Assembly: GCA_003151815.1 (NCBI GenBank)
Contig: PLYN01000024.1
Location: 1-64,000, forward strand
Direction of reading: 5' to 3'
DNA from: Bacteroidota bacterium
GTDB taxonomy: Bacteria; Bacteroidota; Bacteroidia; 2-12-FULL-35-15
DNA: 64,000 bases
In this document: positions 39,894-50,444 of the stretch, one piece after another
Layout of the letters: the number at the start of each line of letters is the position of its first letter
Position numbering within the stretch: the stretch's first letter is position 1
Notes under the pieces: model-generated
Seen by the model: the letters and a program-made list of their open reading frames with translations, nothing else
Databases searched by the model: none
Told to the model about the DNA's origin: nothing
Made by a program: the position numbers and the translations under genes

Positions 39894-41103
39894 TATCTAC
39901 CTTTAAAGTATGCCCCATTTTATCGCGTTTGGTTTGCAGATAAAATTTGTTATACTCATTCGATTCAATTTCAATAGCAATGTTTTCAACAATTTCGAGC
40001 CCATAGCCAATAAGTCCGGCACGTTTTTTAGGATTGTTACTCATTAAACGAATTTTAGAAACTCCCAGGTCACGTAAAATTTGCGCTCCAACTCCATAAT
40101 CGCGTTCATCCATTTCGAATCCTAATTCCAAATTCGCTTCAACGGTATCGCGTCCTTCTTCCTGCAACTTGTATGCTTTAAGTTTGTTTAACAGTCCGAT
40201 GCCTCGCCCTTCCTGATTCATATAAACGATCACACCTTTACCTTCTTTTTCAATCATTTCCATTGATTTATGAAGTTGTGGTCCGCAATCGCAACGGCAT
40301 GAACCAAAAATATCACCTGTTAAACAAGAGGAGTGAACACGAACCAGAACAGGTTCATCAATTTCCCATTTTCCTTTTATCAATGCCAGATGTTCTTGTT
40401 CGTTAGTAGTTTGTTTGTAGGCTACCAGTTCAAAATTGCCCCATTTTGTTGGCATTTTTACCTGAACATTTTTAGTAATAATGCTTTCGTTCTTTATGCG
40501 GTATGCTATCAGATCTTCAATGGAAATTATTTTCAGGTTGAATTTTTTAGCTATTTCAAGCAATTGAGGCAGGCGGGCCATTGTTCCATCTTCATTCATG
40601 ATCTCAACCAGTGCACCTACCGGGTCGAAACCTGCCAATCGTGCAAGGTCAATGGTAGCTTCTGTATGCCCGGCTCTGCGCAGAACTCCTCCGTTTTTTG
40701 CTTTTAATGGAAAAATATGTCCGGGTTTACCGAATTCTTCAGGTTGAATGTCCGGATTGATCAATGCAAGAATTGTTTTTGAACGGTCGCTGGCAGAGAT
40801 CCCTGTAGTACAACCATAACCTAACAGATCGATAGAAACTGTAAAAGCGGTAGTGTTTTGTGAAGTGTTATTACTAACCATCATTTCCAAACCCAATTGT
40901 TCACAACGCTTTTCCGTGATCGCTGCACATATAAGTCCGCGTCCGTGAGTAGCCATAAAATTGATAACTTCAGGGGTAACGTTGGCCGCGGCAGCAATAA
41001 AATCACCTTCATTTTCGCGATCTTCATCATCAACCACAATAATTACCTTCCCGGCTTTAAGATCGGCAATCGCCTCTTCAATAGTGTTTAAAACAGAATC
41101 CAT
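39889..41103 (-). CDS. ribBA: Bifunctional 3,4-dihydroxy-2-butanone-4-phosphate synthase / GTP cyclohydrolase II
   Basis: [80 protein letters not shown]. Start taken as [12 protein letters not shown] (41103), not the track's extended start. Confidence 0.96.
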   Translation of the reverse strand: MDSVLNTIEEAIADLKAGKVIIVVDDEDRENEGDFIAAAANVTPEVINFMATHGRGLICAAITEKRCEQLGLEMMVSNNTSQNTTAFTVSIDLLGYGCTTGISASDRSKTILALINPDIQPEEFGKPGHIFPLKAKNGGVLRRAGHTEATIDLARLAGFDPVGALVEIMNEDGTMARLPQLLEIAKKFNLKIISIEDLIAYRIKNESIITKNVQVKMPTKWGNFELVAYKQTTNEQEHLALIKGKWEIDEPVLVRVHSSCLTGDIFGSCRCDCGPQLHKSMEMIEKEGKGVIVYMNQEGRGIGLLNKLKAYKLQEEGRDTVEANLELGFEMDERDYGVGAQILRDLGVSKIRLMSNNPKKRAGLIGYGLEIVENIAIEIESNEYNKFYLQTKRDKMGHTLKVDK

Positions 41104-41203
41104 TCTTTTAAGATTTGTACAAAGATAAGAAAAATAGGCTGTGGACATTTTTATCGAAACAATTTCAATAAAGTTATGGGGAAGAGTCTTTTCAATAAAA
41201 TAA

Positions 41204-43267
41204 TTATTGAACAATAATTTTACCTGTTTTAGTGGTATTATTTATTATCAATTGATAAAAATAAATTCCTGCCGCTCTTTCTTTTCTTTCAAAAACTATC
41301 TTCAATTCTCCTGAAGGTTGATTTTCATTTAAAAGCAGAGCAATCTCTTTACCTATTACATCAAATATTTTTAGCGATACATTCGCCTCTTCAGTTATAT
41401 GAATTGCAAATGTAGTGATAGATTCAAAAGGGTTTGGGTAAACAACTATATTATTATCAAAACTATTTTCTTTTATCCCAACTACAACTTTTGGACAATA
41501 GCCGGAGCCTGTTATAGCCCAATCCATCCATCCCGCGCGATTAGCAATCCAGGTTTTTAAATCATTCACTTCTCCTTGATAATTTGCATTGGTTTGATTT
41601 TGTGGATTGGGATAAATATAGGTTCCTAAAATTGGCCATTGAGTAAAATTGCGCTGTTGTGATTCGTTGAGTGCAGTAGCAGATGAATCTATATATGCAT
41701 TCATATGGCTGTTGCTTAATACGCCCTGACGTAAATCATTCCACCTGCAATAAAGTTTATTGACAAAAGTACTATCTTGAAAAAAACGACCCCACCAACT
41801 TGGGGTTGGATGCACTGTATCTGTTTGTTGATATTGCCATAAAGTAGGATCGAATGAGTTACCGTAATTGCAATTATGCCAGGCAATGTCATAATCCCAA
41901 ACCGGTCCGATGTGCAGTTTTCCGCCTTTTGTAATATTATCTTTATACAAATAAGTACTCAATCTGTACGCATCTACGTTTTTACTCAACTCATTGATAA
42001 TAAAAAAATCAATGAATGATTCTACATCAATATATTTCTGATACCCATCAGTTGGACTATTAAAAGAAGAAGAATTCATCGCTGTTTCAAAATCATCCAT
42101 GTATCCTTTAATATAAGCTTGTTGCTGAGGAGTAATAGCCGTTGTTGGATAAATGTATTGATAATAAAAATGTGCATTGCCCGATGGATCTCCTGGAAAC
42201 TTGGAGGACCAACCGGCTGCATCAGATCTGTCAATTTTTAAAATATACCCTCCTGTAATTGCCGGTGATGCATTATCAACAGATGTTAATTTAGCAACAT
42301 TAACCCTATATTTACCCTGCTTTATTTTTTCCATCAGAGAATATACACCACGATATTCACCATTTATCACTACTTCCACAGTTTTGCAGCGGGGAGCATA
42401 ATCTCCCATTTGTTGTGCAAGATCATTGGTAATCGAACCTCTGATAAGACTTTTATCCTGATATATCGCTATTAGATCCCAATCACTTTCATTGGGCATT
42501 CCAAGTAAGGAAACTTTGAGTGTGTTGCCCGTTCCATCAGTGGTTGTGAGGCTGAAGGATTTCTTTTCGAAATTTGCACTGGAGTTTCCCCTAATATGAA
42601 TATCGGTTTTATCATTAAAATTATTCATAGGATCTGTCAAATTATTTCTTTGATTTACACCATTGTAAATTATTCCCATATTAACTGAAGCCTTTACATC
42701 AGTTATCTGTTGACCGTTTGTATTGATAACAACGATCGGAAGATTAGAAGAAGTAAATACCACCGGCTGAGGAGGATTAGTCCCAAAGTTAAGGCTCCAA
42801 CTTATAACACTGCCAGAGTCAACAAATGCGAGATAATCATGAACGATAAGTTGCCATACACCGTTTCCGGCTTGTCCATTATTAAATCGTCCCAAATATC
42901 CCACAGGTTTAAAACTCCCGGTATAAGGTGCTTGAGATTGAGTAATTGACGTAACGGCACTATTATTAAAGCAAGTGTTTGTATAATTACTGTCTTTACA
43001 ACTGGTACCTTCTGTAAGCTCAACCACTATACCACTGGGTGATTGAAGATAAATATATAATTCTTCAACTTTAGGATGTATGATATTGATACATACTTCT
43101 TCAACACCAAAAGTATTTGTCATTTGTGCCGGACTTAAACCGGAAACTGAAATATCAAAATAAGTATCCACACCATTATTTTGAATATTTCCTCCTGTTC
43201 CTGTATATACTTGAGCTTTGATATAAAAAGAAAGCGACAAGAAAATAATAGTAAATATTTTTCTCAT
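41204..43267 (-). CDS. Secreted CotH-kinase-family protein with a proprotein-convertase P-like domain and T9SS type-A CTD
   Basis: [73 protein letters not shown]-terminus [16 protein letters not shown]...[21 protein letters not shown]. Confidence 0.9.
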   Translation of the reverse strand: MRKIFTIIFLSLSFYIKAQVYTGTGGNIQNNGVDTYFDISVSGLSPAQMTNTFGVEEVCINIIHPKVEELYIYLQSPSGIVVELTEGTSCKDSNYTNTCFNNSAVTSITQSQAPYTGSFKPVGYLGRFNNGQAGNGVWQLIVHDYLAFVDSGSVISWSLNFGTNPPQPVVFTSSNLPIVVINTNGQQITDVKASVNMGIIYNGVNQRNNLTDPMNNFNDKTDIHIRGNSSANFEKKSFSLTTTDGTGNTLKVSLLGMPNESDWDLIAIYQDKSLIRGSITNDLAQQMGDYAPRCKTVEVVINGEYRGVYSLMEKIKQGKYRVNVAKLTSVDNASPAITGGYILKIDRSDAAGWSSKFPGDPSGNAHFYYQYIYPTTAITPQQQAYIKGYMDDFETAMNSSSFNSPTDGYQKYIDVESFIDFFIINELSKNVDAYRLSTYLYKDNITKGGKLHIGPVWDYDIAWHNCNYGNSFDPTLWQYQQTDTVHPTPSWWGRFFQDSTFVNKLYCRWNDLRQGVLSNSHMNAYIDSSATALNESQQRNFTQWPILGTYIYPNPQNQTNANYQGEVNDLKTWIANRAGWMDWAITGSGYCPKVVVGIKENSFDNNIVVYPNPFESITTFAIHITEEANVSLKIFDVIGKEIALLLNENQPSGELKIVFERKERAAGIYFYQLIINNTTKTGKIIVQ

Positions 43268-43275
43268 GTGTTTTT

Positions 43276-43761
43276 TTAAGTAAGAGTATTTAATTTTGCA
43301 TTAATGCTAGTGGTTGTGTGAGGAACGCTTCTTAGTCTTTCCTTTGGAATTAAGTCCCCTGTAATCCTGCATGTTCCATACGTTTTATTTTCTATTCGAA
43401 TCAATGCATTGTTAAGATGCTGAATAAATTTTTCTTGTCTTATGGCATGTTGCGCAGTTTCTTCTTTTGATATAACATCACTTGCATCCTCAAGGACTTT
43501 AAAAGTAGGTGAAGTGTCATTCGTGCCATTATCATCCCGAAGTGAAAGGGTACTTTTTAAAAGTTCATAGTCTATTTTCGCCTCACCAAGCTTCGCCAAA
43601 ATTAATTCTTTGAATTCTCTAAGTTCCTCATCCGAAAGTCGAACTTGTGTATCCTCATTTTTAGGAGTGGAGATAGGTTGAGTTACTTTTGCTTCAACCA
43701 TAATTGGCATTATCACCATTTTGGACTCCGTCGCTTGTTTTGCCATTTTATTATTTTTCAT
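43276..43761 (-). CDS. DksA/TraR-family protein with a degenerate zinc finger
   Basis: FIQHLNNALIRIENKTYGTCRITGDLIPKERLRSVPHTTTSINAKLNTLT: TraR/DksA C-terminal pattern with only one Cys. Confidence 0.75.
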   Translation of the reverse strand: MKNNKMAKQATESKMVIMPIMVEAKVTQPISTPKNEDTQVRLSDEELREFKELILAKLGEAKIDYELLKSTLSLRDDNGTNDTSPTFKVLEDASDVISKEETAQHAIRQEKFIQHLNNALIRIENKTYGTCRITGDLIPKERLRSVPHTTTSINAKLNTLT

Positions 43762-43867
43762 ATGTTTGATCTTTTATGATGTTGTTATTTTTTAAATTTA
43801 ATAAGCTTAGAATAATCGGATAAAATTTATTAATGCAAAGGTAATTTGACTAATAACAATGATCTTC

Positions 43868-43930
43868 CATTTTTCGTTTAGTTCTCTCATAAAATAGCCA
43901 AAAACTATTAAATAGTCGGTGGTGATATAA
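43868..43930 (+). promoter_or_regulatory. Intergenic element copy A (TTTTTCGTTTAGTTC...ATAGCCAAAAACTATTAAATAGTCGGTGGTG)
   Basis: Shared with copies B and C. Confidence 0.55.
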
Positions 43931-44212
43931 ATTTTAAAAATCTGTCTACCAACTAGAATTATATAGTCATATAATATTAAGATTCTCTATGAGAAATTGC
44001 ATGAATCCCCTAAAAAGTCAAAATCATTATCTATTATCGTGCAAATTTCGATAGTCGGCGGCTCTGATATTATTTGAGAGGCTGGGACTTGCTCTGTTGT
44101 TTTGAAATTTTTCATGTCGCTGCATTTTTTATGATTTGTTTTTATTGAACAAGAATAAACTGATATTATAAATTACTTGTTCAAAAATAGTATCGTTTAT
44201 TTCTAATTCCTT

Positions 44213-44275
44213 CCTTTTTTCGTTTAGTTCGATTTAATAATAGCCAAAAAGTGTTAAACATTCGTTAGTAGAGTA
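44213..44275 (+). promoter_or_regulatory. Intergenic element copy B, upstream of the 1133-aa glycosidase
   Basis: ttttttcgtttagttcgatttaataatagccaaaaagtgttaaacattcgttagtag. Confidence 0.55.
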
Positions 44276-44310
44276 ACCCATGTAAGTCAATGCCGTAGAA
44301 GGCTTCAGGA

Positions 44311-44358
44311 AATCGACTAAAGGGAATAAAAAATCGCTAAGAACAATAAATGAATTGC
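44311..44358 (+). promoter_or_regulatory. 21-bp-phased direct-repeat triplet (AATCGA-N15-AATCGC-N15-AATTGC)
   Basis: 44311-44316, 44332-44337, 44353-44358; spacing exactly 21 and 21 bp. Confidence 0.55.
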
Positions 44359-44398
44359 CAAAAACGTTTTTAGACAAATAAACATTTAATCATAAAAA

Positions 44399-47300
44399 AT
44401 GAAAAACATAAAAAAAATTATCAAAGTAAGTTTACTTACAGTTGGGTTTTTACTTTCTGTAAAAAGTAGTTACTCACAATTGATCTCGGATCATTTTTTT
44501 GGTGAAAACACCTGGATGCCGGATACCATTGGTGATTACAAAGCGTGTAAAGAGCCGCCATGTATTTTATATGGTAAATTGCATAAACAATGGAGCAACA
44601 TTAAAAGTAGTGGAGCATCAATTGTTCGTTTTGGAGGTATTGCAGCTGACAAAAACATGCCAACTAATTATCAATATATAAAGATGATCGATTCCATTCG
44701 TGCAAAAGGTATGGAGCCAATTATTCAAGTTCCATTTTGTAATAATCGTTATACCGCTCAACAAGCAGCCGATATTGTTAAGTATATAAATATTATTAAA
44801 GGCAAAAAAATTAAATACTGGATCATTGCAAACGAACCTGATCTGAGTTATTCCTTCACTACTTCTTCACAAATAGCGCAATATTTTAAACCTTTTGCTT
44901 CAGCAATGAAAGCAGTGGACCCATCCATCCTTATTGTGGGGCCCGAATGTGCCTGGTTTAATCAAACCATTTTAACAGGTTTAACAACTCCGAATGGTCC
45001 TGATGACATTACAGGTAAAGATGCATCCGGAAATTATTACCTTGATATTATTTCTTTTCATACTTATCCTTTTGATGGAACTCAAACTAGAGCTGATGTT
45101 GTTTCAAAATTAACAGCTCCCAATTCATTAAATGAGAATTTGGCTTATCTAAACACTCGTGTAGCTAATTGTAATTCTGCGCATAATAGAACAGGTGTAG
45201 CATTACTAAAGACAGCTATTACAGAGGCGAATATAAATTGGCAAAACAACACTTCAGATAATTTAAATGGCTTAGGTGCCAATAGTTTTATTGGTGGTCA
45301 ATTTATGGCGGAAATGATGGGCATTGGAATGAAAAATAATTTAGATTTTATTAATATCTGGAGTGTAATTGAAGGAAATTCAACGGCCAGCAATATTGGT
45401 TTTATAGATGCTACTACCAATAATAAAAAGCCATTGTATTATCATTTTAAACTTCTTGCCAACAATTTCAAAGGAAATTATTTGAACGGTATTACTAACC
45501 AGGTAAATGTTAAATCCTTTGGAAGTCAGAATGCGCAACAAACTTCAGTACTGATTTTAAATGAAGATCTTACCAATAATTATAATTTCACCGTTCGATT
45601 AGATAATTCAGCTATTTCAGGAAATGGTGGATTAAATATTAACATAAATGCAGGATTGAATAAAGAGTATTCCGGTGTTATTAGTAATCAGTCTACCACT
45701 ATTTTGAAGTTTGATGCGGCAGGAAATTTAATAGAAAAAACGGAATATAAACTTTCAGGAAATGCTGATGTCAATCTTGCTCCAACAGTTACAACATTGC
45801 CTTCTGCTTTGTCAGCAATAATTATTCCGGCTGCTTCAACTACCATTTGTTCTGGAAGCAGTGTAACATTAAATGCGAATGTTGGAACAGGTTATTCATA
45901 TCAGTGGAAAAAAGATAATACTTCTTTAGCGGGTGCTACCAACTCATCATATATAGCGAATGCCGCCGGAAATTATTCGGTTAGCATAACTTCCGCAGAA
46001 ATAACTACTACATCTGCAGCAACAACAATCACGTTATTGCCTGCTCCAATTGCTTCAATTACGCCTCAGGGTGCAACCTCATTTATTGCAGGTGATAGTG
46101 TTGTTTTAAATGCAACTACAGGAACAGATTACATTTACCAATGGAAAAAAGATAATATAGGTATTAATGGTGCAACTAACACTTCTTATGTTGCAAATCA
46201 GTCAGGGGCTTACCAAATAAAAACTACCTTGGGTATTTGCAACAATTGGTCTGCTCCACTATCAATTACTGTCTTTCCAAAAGCAACGATCACTGCTGCC
46301 GGTGCAACTAATTTTTGCTCAGGTGGAAATGTTAAGTTGAATGCAAATGTTGTTAAAGGATATGCTTATCAATGGAAAAAAGATAATGTTGCTATTGCCG
46401 GATCAACCGATTCATCTTACATTGCTATAGAATCCGGTGGTTATTCTGTTGTCGCAACTATTGCAGGCCTTACAACAACTTCAGGGATTCAAGTTATAAA
46501 AGTAACACCTTTACCTAGCGCTATTATAACAGCAGCAAGTGCAACTTCATTTGTTGAAGGTAATAGTGTAGTTCTAAATGCAACTACCGGAACAGGATAT
46601 ACTTATCAATGGAAAAAAGATAATGAACTTATAACAGGAGCTACCAATGGATCATATACAACTTCCATAGCCGGATCATACCAGGTAGAAATTACTTCAG
46701 AAATTTGTAAATCATTATCCGCTTCAGTTACCGTTGCTGTTCTGCCAATAGCGGTGATCACTGCAGCAGGTAGCACGAGTTTTTGTGCCGGAGGAAACGT
46801 AAGGTTGAATGCTAAAGTAATGACAGGGTATACGTTTCAATGGAAAAAGGATAATATCGAGATTGCCGGAGCAACCGATTCATTATACATTGCTGCTGCG
46901 TCAGGAAGTTATTCGGTGGTTGTAACTAAAGGAGGCAATACAAATACTTCAACAGCAATTGCCGTTACAGCAATATCTGTTCCTGTTGCAACAATTACTC
47001 CTTTAGGCGCAACAACAATATGTTCCGGTACTGTTGGTTTACAAGCAAATACGGGTTCCGGCTTGATCTATCAATGGAAAAAAGATAATAATGCAATAGA
47101 TGGAGCTACCAATTCTTCTTATTCAGCAACTGTTACAGGATCTTATCAAATAAGAGTTACACAAGGTTCATGCACATCGTGGTCAGCACCATTAAGTGTA
47201 AGTATTCAAGGTGATAAAAATGCCACGATAACACCGGATGGACCAATCACATTTTGTTCCGGTGGTAAAGTAGTATTGTATGCTAATACTTGTTCCGACT

Positions 47301-47800
47301 ATTTATATCAATGGAAGAAAAATGGAGCAAATATTAAAGGAGCAACTGCATCATCATATATTGCTACAACTTCCGGAAGCTATCAGGTAAAAATTACGTC
47401 AAGTGCATTCACAGAATGGTCGGCACCTTTATCGGTAACGGTTAATAACTGCAAGCCTTCCGGTTCAATTGCAAGTAAAGAATTGACTTTGGATTCAACT
47501 ACTGTTACATCTTTATCGAACGAGGAAAATGTTAATAGTATTTTTGAAATTAATGTATTTCCAAATCCATCAAATGGAAAATTTACGATACAATTAAGTA
47601 ATAAAAATTCCGAACAAAATAATATTGAAATTCAACTTATCAATTCTAACGGACAAGAGGTTTACCATGAAAACGGTAATTTCTTAAATGGCAAAGAAGA
47701 AATAATATTGGGAGACAATATTACATCCGGACTTTATATCATGAGAGTGATGGTTGGAAATAACATTATCATTAAAAGAATTATAATTAATAATCTTTAA
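44399..47800 (+). CDS. Secreted clan-A-like glycoside hydrolase with tandem Ig-like repeats and T9SS type-A CTD
   Basis: TIM-barrel-type sequence with YWIIANEPDLSY (candidate acid/base) and LLKTAITEANINWQN (candidate nucleophile); Ig-like repeats ('YQWKKDNxxIxGATxSSYxA') at about 45820-47450; CTD VFPNPSNGKFTIQL...IIIKRIIINNL. Confidence 0.8.
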   Translation: MKNIKKIIKVSLLTVGFLLSVKSSYSQLISDHFFGENTWMPDTIGDYKACKEPPCILYGKLHKQWSNIKSSGASIVRFGGIAADKNMPTNYQYIKMIDSIRAKGMEPIIQVPFCNNRYTAQQAADIVKYINIIKGKKIKYWIIANEPDLSYSFTTSSQIAQYFKPFASAMKAVDPSILIVGPECAWFNQTILTGLTTPNGPDDITGKDASGNYYLDIISFHTYPFDGTQTRADVVSKLTAPNSLNENLAYLNTRVANCNSAHNRTGVALLKTAITEANINWQNNTSDNLNGLGANSFIGGQFMAEMMGIGMKNNLDFINIWSVIEGNSTASNIGFIDATTNNKKPLYYHFKLLANNFKGNYLNGITNQVNVKSFGSQNAQQTSVLILNEDLTNNYNFTVRLDNSAISGNGGLNININAGLNKEYSGVISNQSTTILKFDAAGNLIEKTEYKLSGNADVNLAPTVTTLPSALSAIIIPAASTTICSGSSVTLNANVGTGYSYQWKKDNTSLAGATNSSYIANAAGNYSVSITSAEITTTSAATTITLLPAPIASITPQGATSFIAGDSVVLNATTGTDYIYQWKKDNIGINGATNTSYVANQSGAYQIKTTLGICNNWSAPLSITVFPKATITAAGATNFCSGGNVKLNANVVKGYAYQWKKDNVAIAGSTDSSYIAIESGGYSVVATIAGLTTTSGIQVIKVTPLPSAIITAASATSFVEGNSVVLNATTGTGYTYQWKKDNELITGATNGSYTTSIAGSYQVEITSEICKSLSASVTVAVLPIAVITAAGSTSFCAGGNVRLNAKVMTGYTFQWKKDNIEIAGATDSLYIAAASGSYSVVVTKGGNTNTSTAIAVTAISVPVATITPLGATTICSGTVGLQANTGSGLIYQWKKDNNAIDGATNSSYSATVTGSYQIRVTQGSCTSWSAPLSVSIQGDKNATITPDGPITFCSGGKVVLYANTCSDYLYQWKKNGANIKGATASSYIATTSGSYQVKITSSAFTEWSAPLSVTVNNCKPSGSIASKELTLDSTTVTSLSNEENVNSIFEINVFPNPSNGKFTIQLSNKNSEQNNIEIQLINSNGQEVYHENGNFLNGKEEIILGDNITSGLYIMRVMVGNNIIIKRIIINNL

Positions 47801-47810
47801 ATATATTTTT

Positions 47811-47847
47811 AAAAAACCTATCCTGAGATCAGGATAGGTTTTTTTAA
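47811..47847. terminator. Intrinsic terminator
   Basis: AAAAAACCTATCCT (47811-47824) / AGGATAGGTTTTTT (47831-47844), perfect 14-bp stem. Confidence 0.8.
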
Positions 47848-47882
47848 TTTTAATTACCATAGTGTAAAGTAATTTAATACTT

Positions 47883-48290
47883 TCAATTCACGGAGAGATG
47901 AAGATCTTTATTGCATCTTCTGGACTCATATTGTATACAGTGCTTTACCTTTTTCAATAAAGTGTCCAATTCATAAGGTTTAACAAGATAATCATCAGCA
48001 CCTTGTTCCAACGCTCTGGTTAAATAATTTTTTTCAGACATTGTAGTACTAAAAATAAATGGTATTAGAGATGTTTGAGCCGTTTCCGAAAGAAATCGAA
48101 GAACTTCGTAACCATCCATTTTTGGCATTAAAATATCACAAACTATTAAATCAGGAATAAACTTGTTGGCAAGTTCAAGTCCGATTTTTCCATTATTTGT
48201 TCCAAGTATATTATAACCTTCTATTTCGAGATATTCAGTCAAATTCTCTAGAAAATCATTGTTATGTTCAATCAGCAAAATTGTTTTCAT
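47883..48290 (-). CDS. Response regulator receiver-domain protein
   Basis: MKTILLIEHNNDFLENLTEYLEIEGYNILGTNNGKIGLELANKFIPDLIVCDILMPKMDGYEVLRFL...ADDYLVKPYELDTLL. Start moved to 48290 from the track's 48350. Confidence 0.93.
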   Translation of the reverse strand: MKTILLIEHNNDFLENLTEYLEIEGYNILGTNNGKIGLELANKFIPDLIVCDILMPKMDGYEVLRFLSETAQTSLIPFIFSTTMSEKNYLTRALEQGADDYLVKPYELDTLLKKVKHCIQYESRRCNKDLHLSVN

Positions 48291-48350
48291 AGTCGTTTGA
48301 TTATTTGTGGTTGCAATTGCAATGATAGTCCTGCCTCCCCTTTGCTTCAT

Positions 48351-48412
48351 TTCTTTTTCGTTTAATTCTTATTTATAATAGCCAAAAACTGTTAAATAGT
48401 CGTTGGTGGCAT
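48351..48412 (+). promoter_or_regulatory. Intergenic element copy C, upstream of the 575-aa glycosidase
   Basis: tctttttcgtttaattcttatttataatagccaaaaactgttaaatagtcgttggtgg. Confidence 0.55.
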
Positions 48413-48447
48413 AACATTAGTAATATATGCTCGTAATACGAACAGTG

Positions 48448-48495
48448 AATCGCCGAAAGGGAGATTAAAATCGCCCAGAACAATAAACGAATCGC
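48448..48495 (+). promoter_or_regulatory. 21-bp-phased direct-repeat triplet (AATCGC-N15-AATCGC-N15-AATCGC)
   Basis: 48448-48453, 48469-48474, 48490-48495; spacing exactly 21 and 21 bp, in the same context as 44311-44358. Confidence 0.6.
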
Positions 48496-48525
48496 TAATG
48501 AGTTTTTTAAACTAAATCATATATC

Positions 48526-50253
48526 ATGAAAAACATAAAAAAAATATTTCAAGTAAGTTTACTTACAATGAGTTTGTTTTTTTCAATGAAGAGTGGTTAT
48601 GCACAAGTAATTTCAAATCATTTTTTTGGTGAAAATGCATGGATGCCTGATACCATTGGGGATTACCAAGCATGTAAAGAACCACCATGTATTTTAAATG
48701 GTAAACTGCATAAACAATGGGGCAACATTAAAAACAGTGGAACATCCATTGTTCGTTTTGGAGGTATTGCTCCTGATAAAAATATGCCAACCAATTATCA
48801 ATACATCAAGATGATTGATTCCATTCGTGCAAATGGTATGGAGCCAATAATGCAAGTACCTTTTTATAATAACCGTTATACAGCTCAACAAGCAGCGGAT
48901 ATTGTTAAATTTATAAATGTTACAAAAAACGAAAAAATTAAATACTGGATCATCGCGAATGAACCCGATCTAGGTTATTCTTATACTACTTCGGCACAGA
49001 TAGCTCAATATTTTAGACCATTTGCTTCAGCTATGAAAGCGATTGATCCATCCATCTTGATTATCGGACCTGAAATATCAAGTTTTAATCAAACTATAAT
49101 GAATGGTTTAACAACACCAAATGGACCAGATGATATCACAGGAAAAGATGCATCAGGAAATTACTACCTCGATGTTATTTCTTTTCATACCTATCCTTTT
49201 AATGGAAGTCAAACCAGAGCACAAGTTGTTTCAAAATTAACGGCTCCCTATTCTTTGAATGATAATTTAATTTATCTAAACACCAGAGTAGCTGCTTGTA
49301 ATATCGCTCATAATAGAACAGGAGTAGCACTTCTTAAAACAGCTATTACAGAGGCGAATATCAATTGGCAAAATAGTGCTTCTGATAATTTATCCGGCGT
49401 AGGTGCCAATAGTTTTATTGGAGGTCAATTTATTGCTGAAATGATGGGTATTGGAATGAAGAATAGTGTAGATTTTATTAATATATGGAGTGTCGTAGAA
49501 GGAAATTCAACAGTCAGTAACGTTGGTTTTATAGATGCCACTACGTATAATAAAAAACCTTCATTTTTTCATTTTAAACTTCTTGCCGAAAATTTTAAAG
49601 GAAATTACGTGAACGGTATTACCAATCAGTCAAACGTAAAATCCTTTGGAAGTCAAGATGCTCAACAGGTTTCCGTTTTGATTTTAAACGAAGATCAAAC
49701 CAATAATTATAATTTTACTGTTCGTTTAAATAATGATAAGGCTAATGTAAACAATGCATTAATAATAAATATTAATGCAGGTATCAGCAAAGAATATGTA
49801 GGTAAAATATCAAGTCAATCTTCTGTATTGCTTATTTTTAATGCTTCAGGAGATATTATTAAGAAGTATGAATATTCACTTAATGACAATGCAATGGCTA
49901 ACCTTGCGCCTACTTATACAGAATTCGCTTCTACAGTTATAACTCCTCCTGCTCCTGCTACTGATTCTGCAGTTGTAGCAACAACTATAAATGGGATTAG
50001 CAATGATTCTGAAATGAAAGTATTTCCAAATCCTTCAAACGGAAAGTTTACCATTCAATTTAATAATGAAAATTCCGAGCTAAAGAATATTCAACTTATT
50101 AATACAATCGGACAAGAGGTTTATAGCAAAAGCTCAACCTTCATAGGTGGTAACGAAGAAATAGAATTAGAAGGCAACATAGCCGCCGGAGCTTATATAT
50201 TGAGGGTGATGGACGGAAAAAATACAACAACAAAAAAAATTATCATCAATTAA
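48526..50253 (+). CDS. Secreted clan-A-like glycoside hydrolase, paralog of 44399-47800 without the Ig repeats, T9SS type-A CTD
   Basis: YWIIANEPDLGYSYTTSAQIAQYFRPFASAMKAIDPSILIIGPE; LLKTAITEANINWQN; CTD VFPNPSNGKFTIQFNNENSELKNIQLINTIGQEVY. Confidence 0.85.
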   Translation: MKNIKKIFQVSLLTMSLFFSMKSGYAQVISNHFFGENAWMPDTIGDYQACKEPPCILNGKLHKQWGNIKNSGTSIVRFGGIAPDKNMPTNYQYIKMIDSIRANGMEPIMQVPFYNNRYTAQQAADIVKFINVTKNEKIKYWIIANEPDLGYSYTTSAQIAQYFRPFASAMKAIDPSILIIGPEISSFNQTIMNGLTTPNGPDDITGKDASGNYYLDVISFHTYPFNGSQTRAQVVSKLTAPYSLNDNLIYLNTRVAACNIAHNRTGVALLKTAITEANINWQNSASDNLSGVGANSFIGGQFIAEMMGIGMKNSVDFINIWSVVEGNSTVSNVGFIDATTYNKKPSFFHFKLLAENFKGNYVNGITNQSNVKSFGSQDAQQVSVLILNEDQTNNYNFTVRLNNDKANVNNALIININAGISKEYVGKISSQSSVLLIFNASGDIIKKYEYSLNDNAMANLAPTYTEFASTVITPPAPATDSAVVATTINGISNDSEMKVFPNPSNGKFTIQFNNENSELKNIQLINTIGQEVYSKSSTFIGGNEEIELEGNIAAGAYILRVMDGKNTTTKKIIIN

Positions 50254-50278
50254 TAATAATTTAAACTGCTTTTAAATA

Positions 50279-50313
50279 AAAATCCCATCCTGCTATAAGT
50301 GGGATGGGATTTT
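50279..50313. terminator. Intrinsic terminator
   Basis: AAAATCCCATCC (50279-50290) / GGATGGGATTTT (50302-50313). Confidence 0.75.
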
Positions 50314-50444
50314 AAATTTATTCAATAAATTCATTCAACTATTAAATAATGATTCTCTTGTTCGGCTATCTGAAATGCCCTCTTAACGAATATAAAGAAA
50401 GCGGATATTGACATATAGGTACATTTGAAAAAACGAAAAAAAAT

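Noticed and set aside
41104-41214. N-terminal extension of ribBA in the ORF track ([15 protein letters not shown]...)
   Set aside because: Overlaps the end of the CotH-family gene and lacks family similarity; [12 protein letters not shown] at 41103 is the natural start.
43989-44117. 42-aa minus-strand frame (MKNFKTTEQVPASQIISEPPTIEICTIIDNDFDFLGDSCNFS) between elements A and B
   Set aside because: Possible small peptide, but there is no supporting context, conservation or ribosome-site evidence from sequence alone.
45820-47450. Regular repeated blocks in the 1133-aa glycosidase as a possible CRISPR or noncoding tandem array
   Set aside because: They encode tandem Ig-like domains in one uninterrupted frame.
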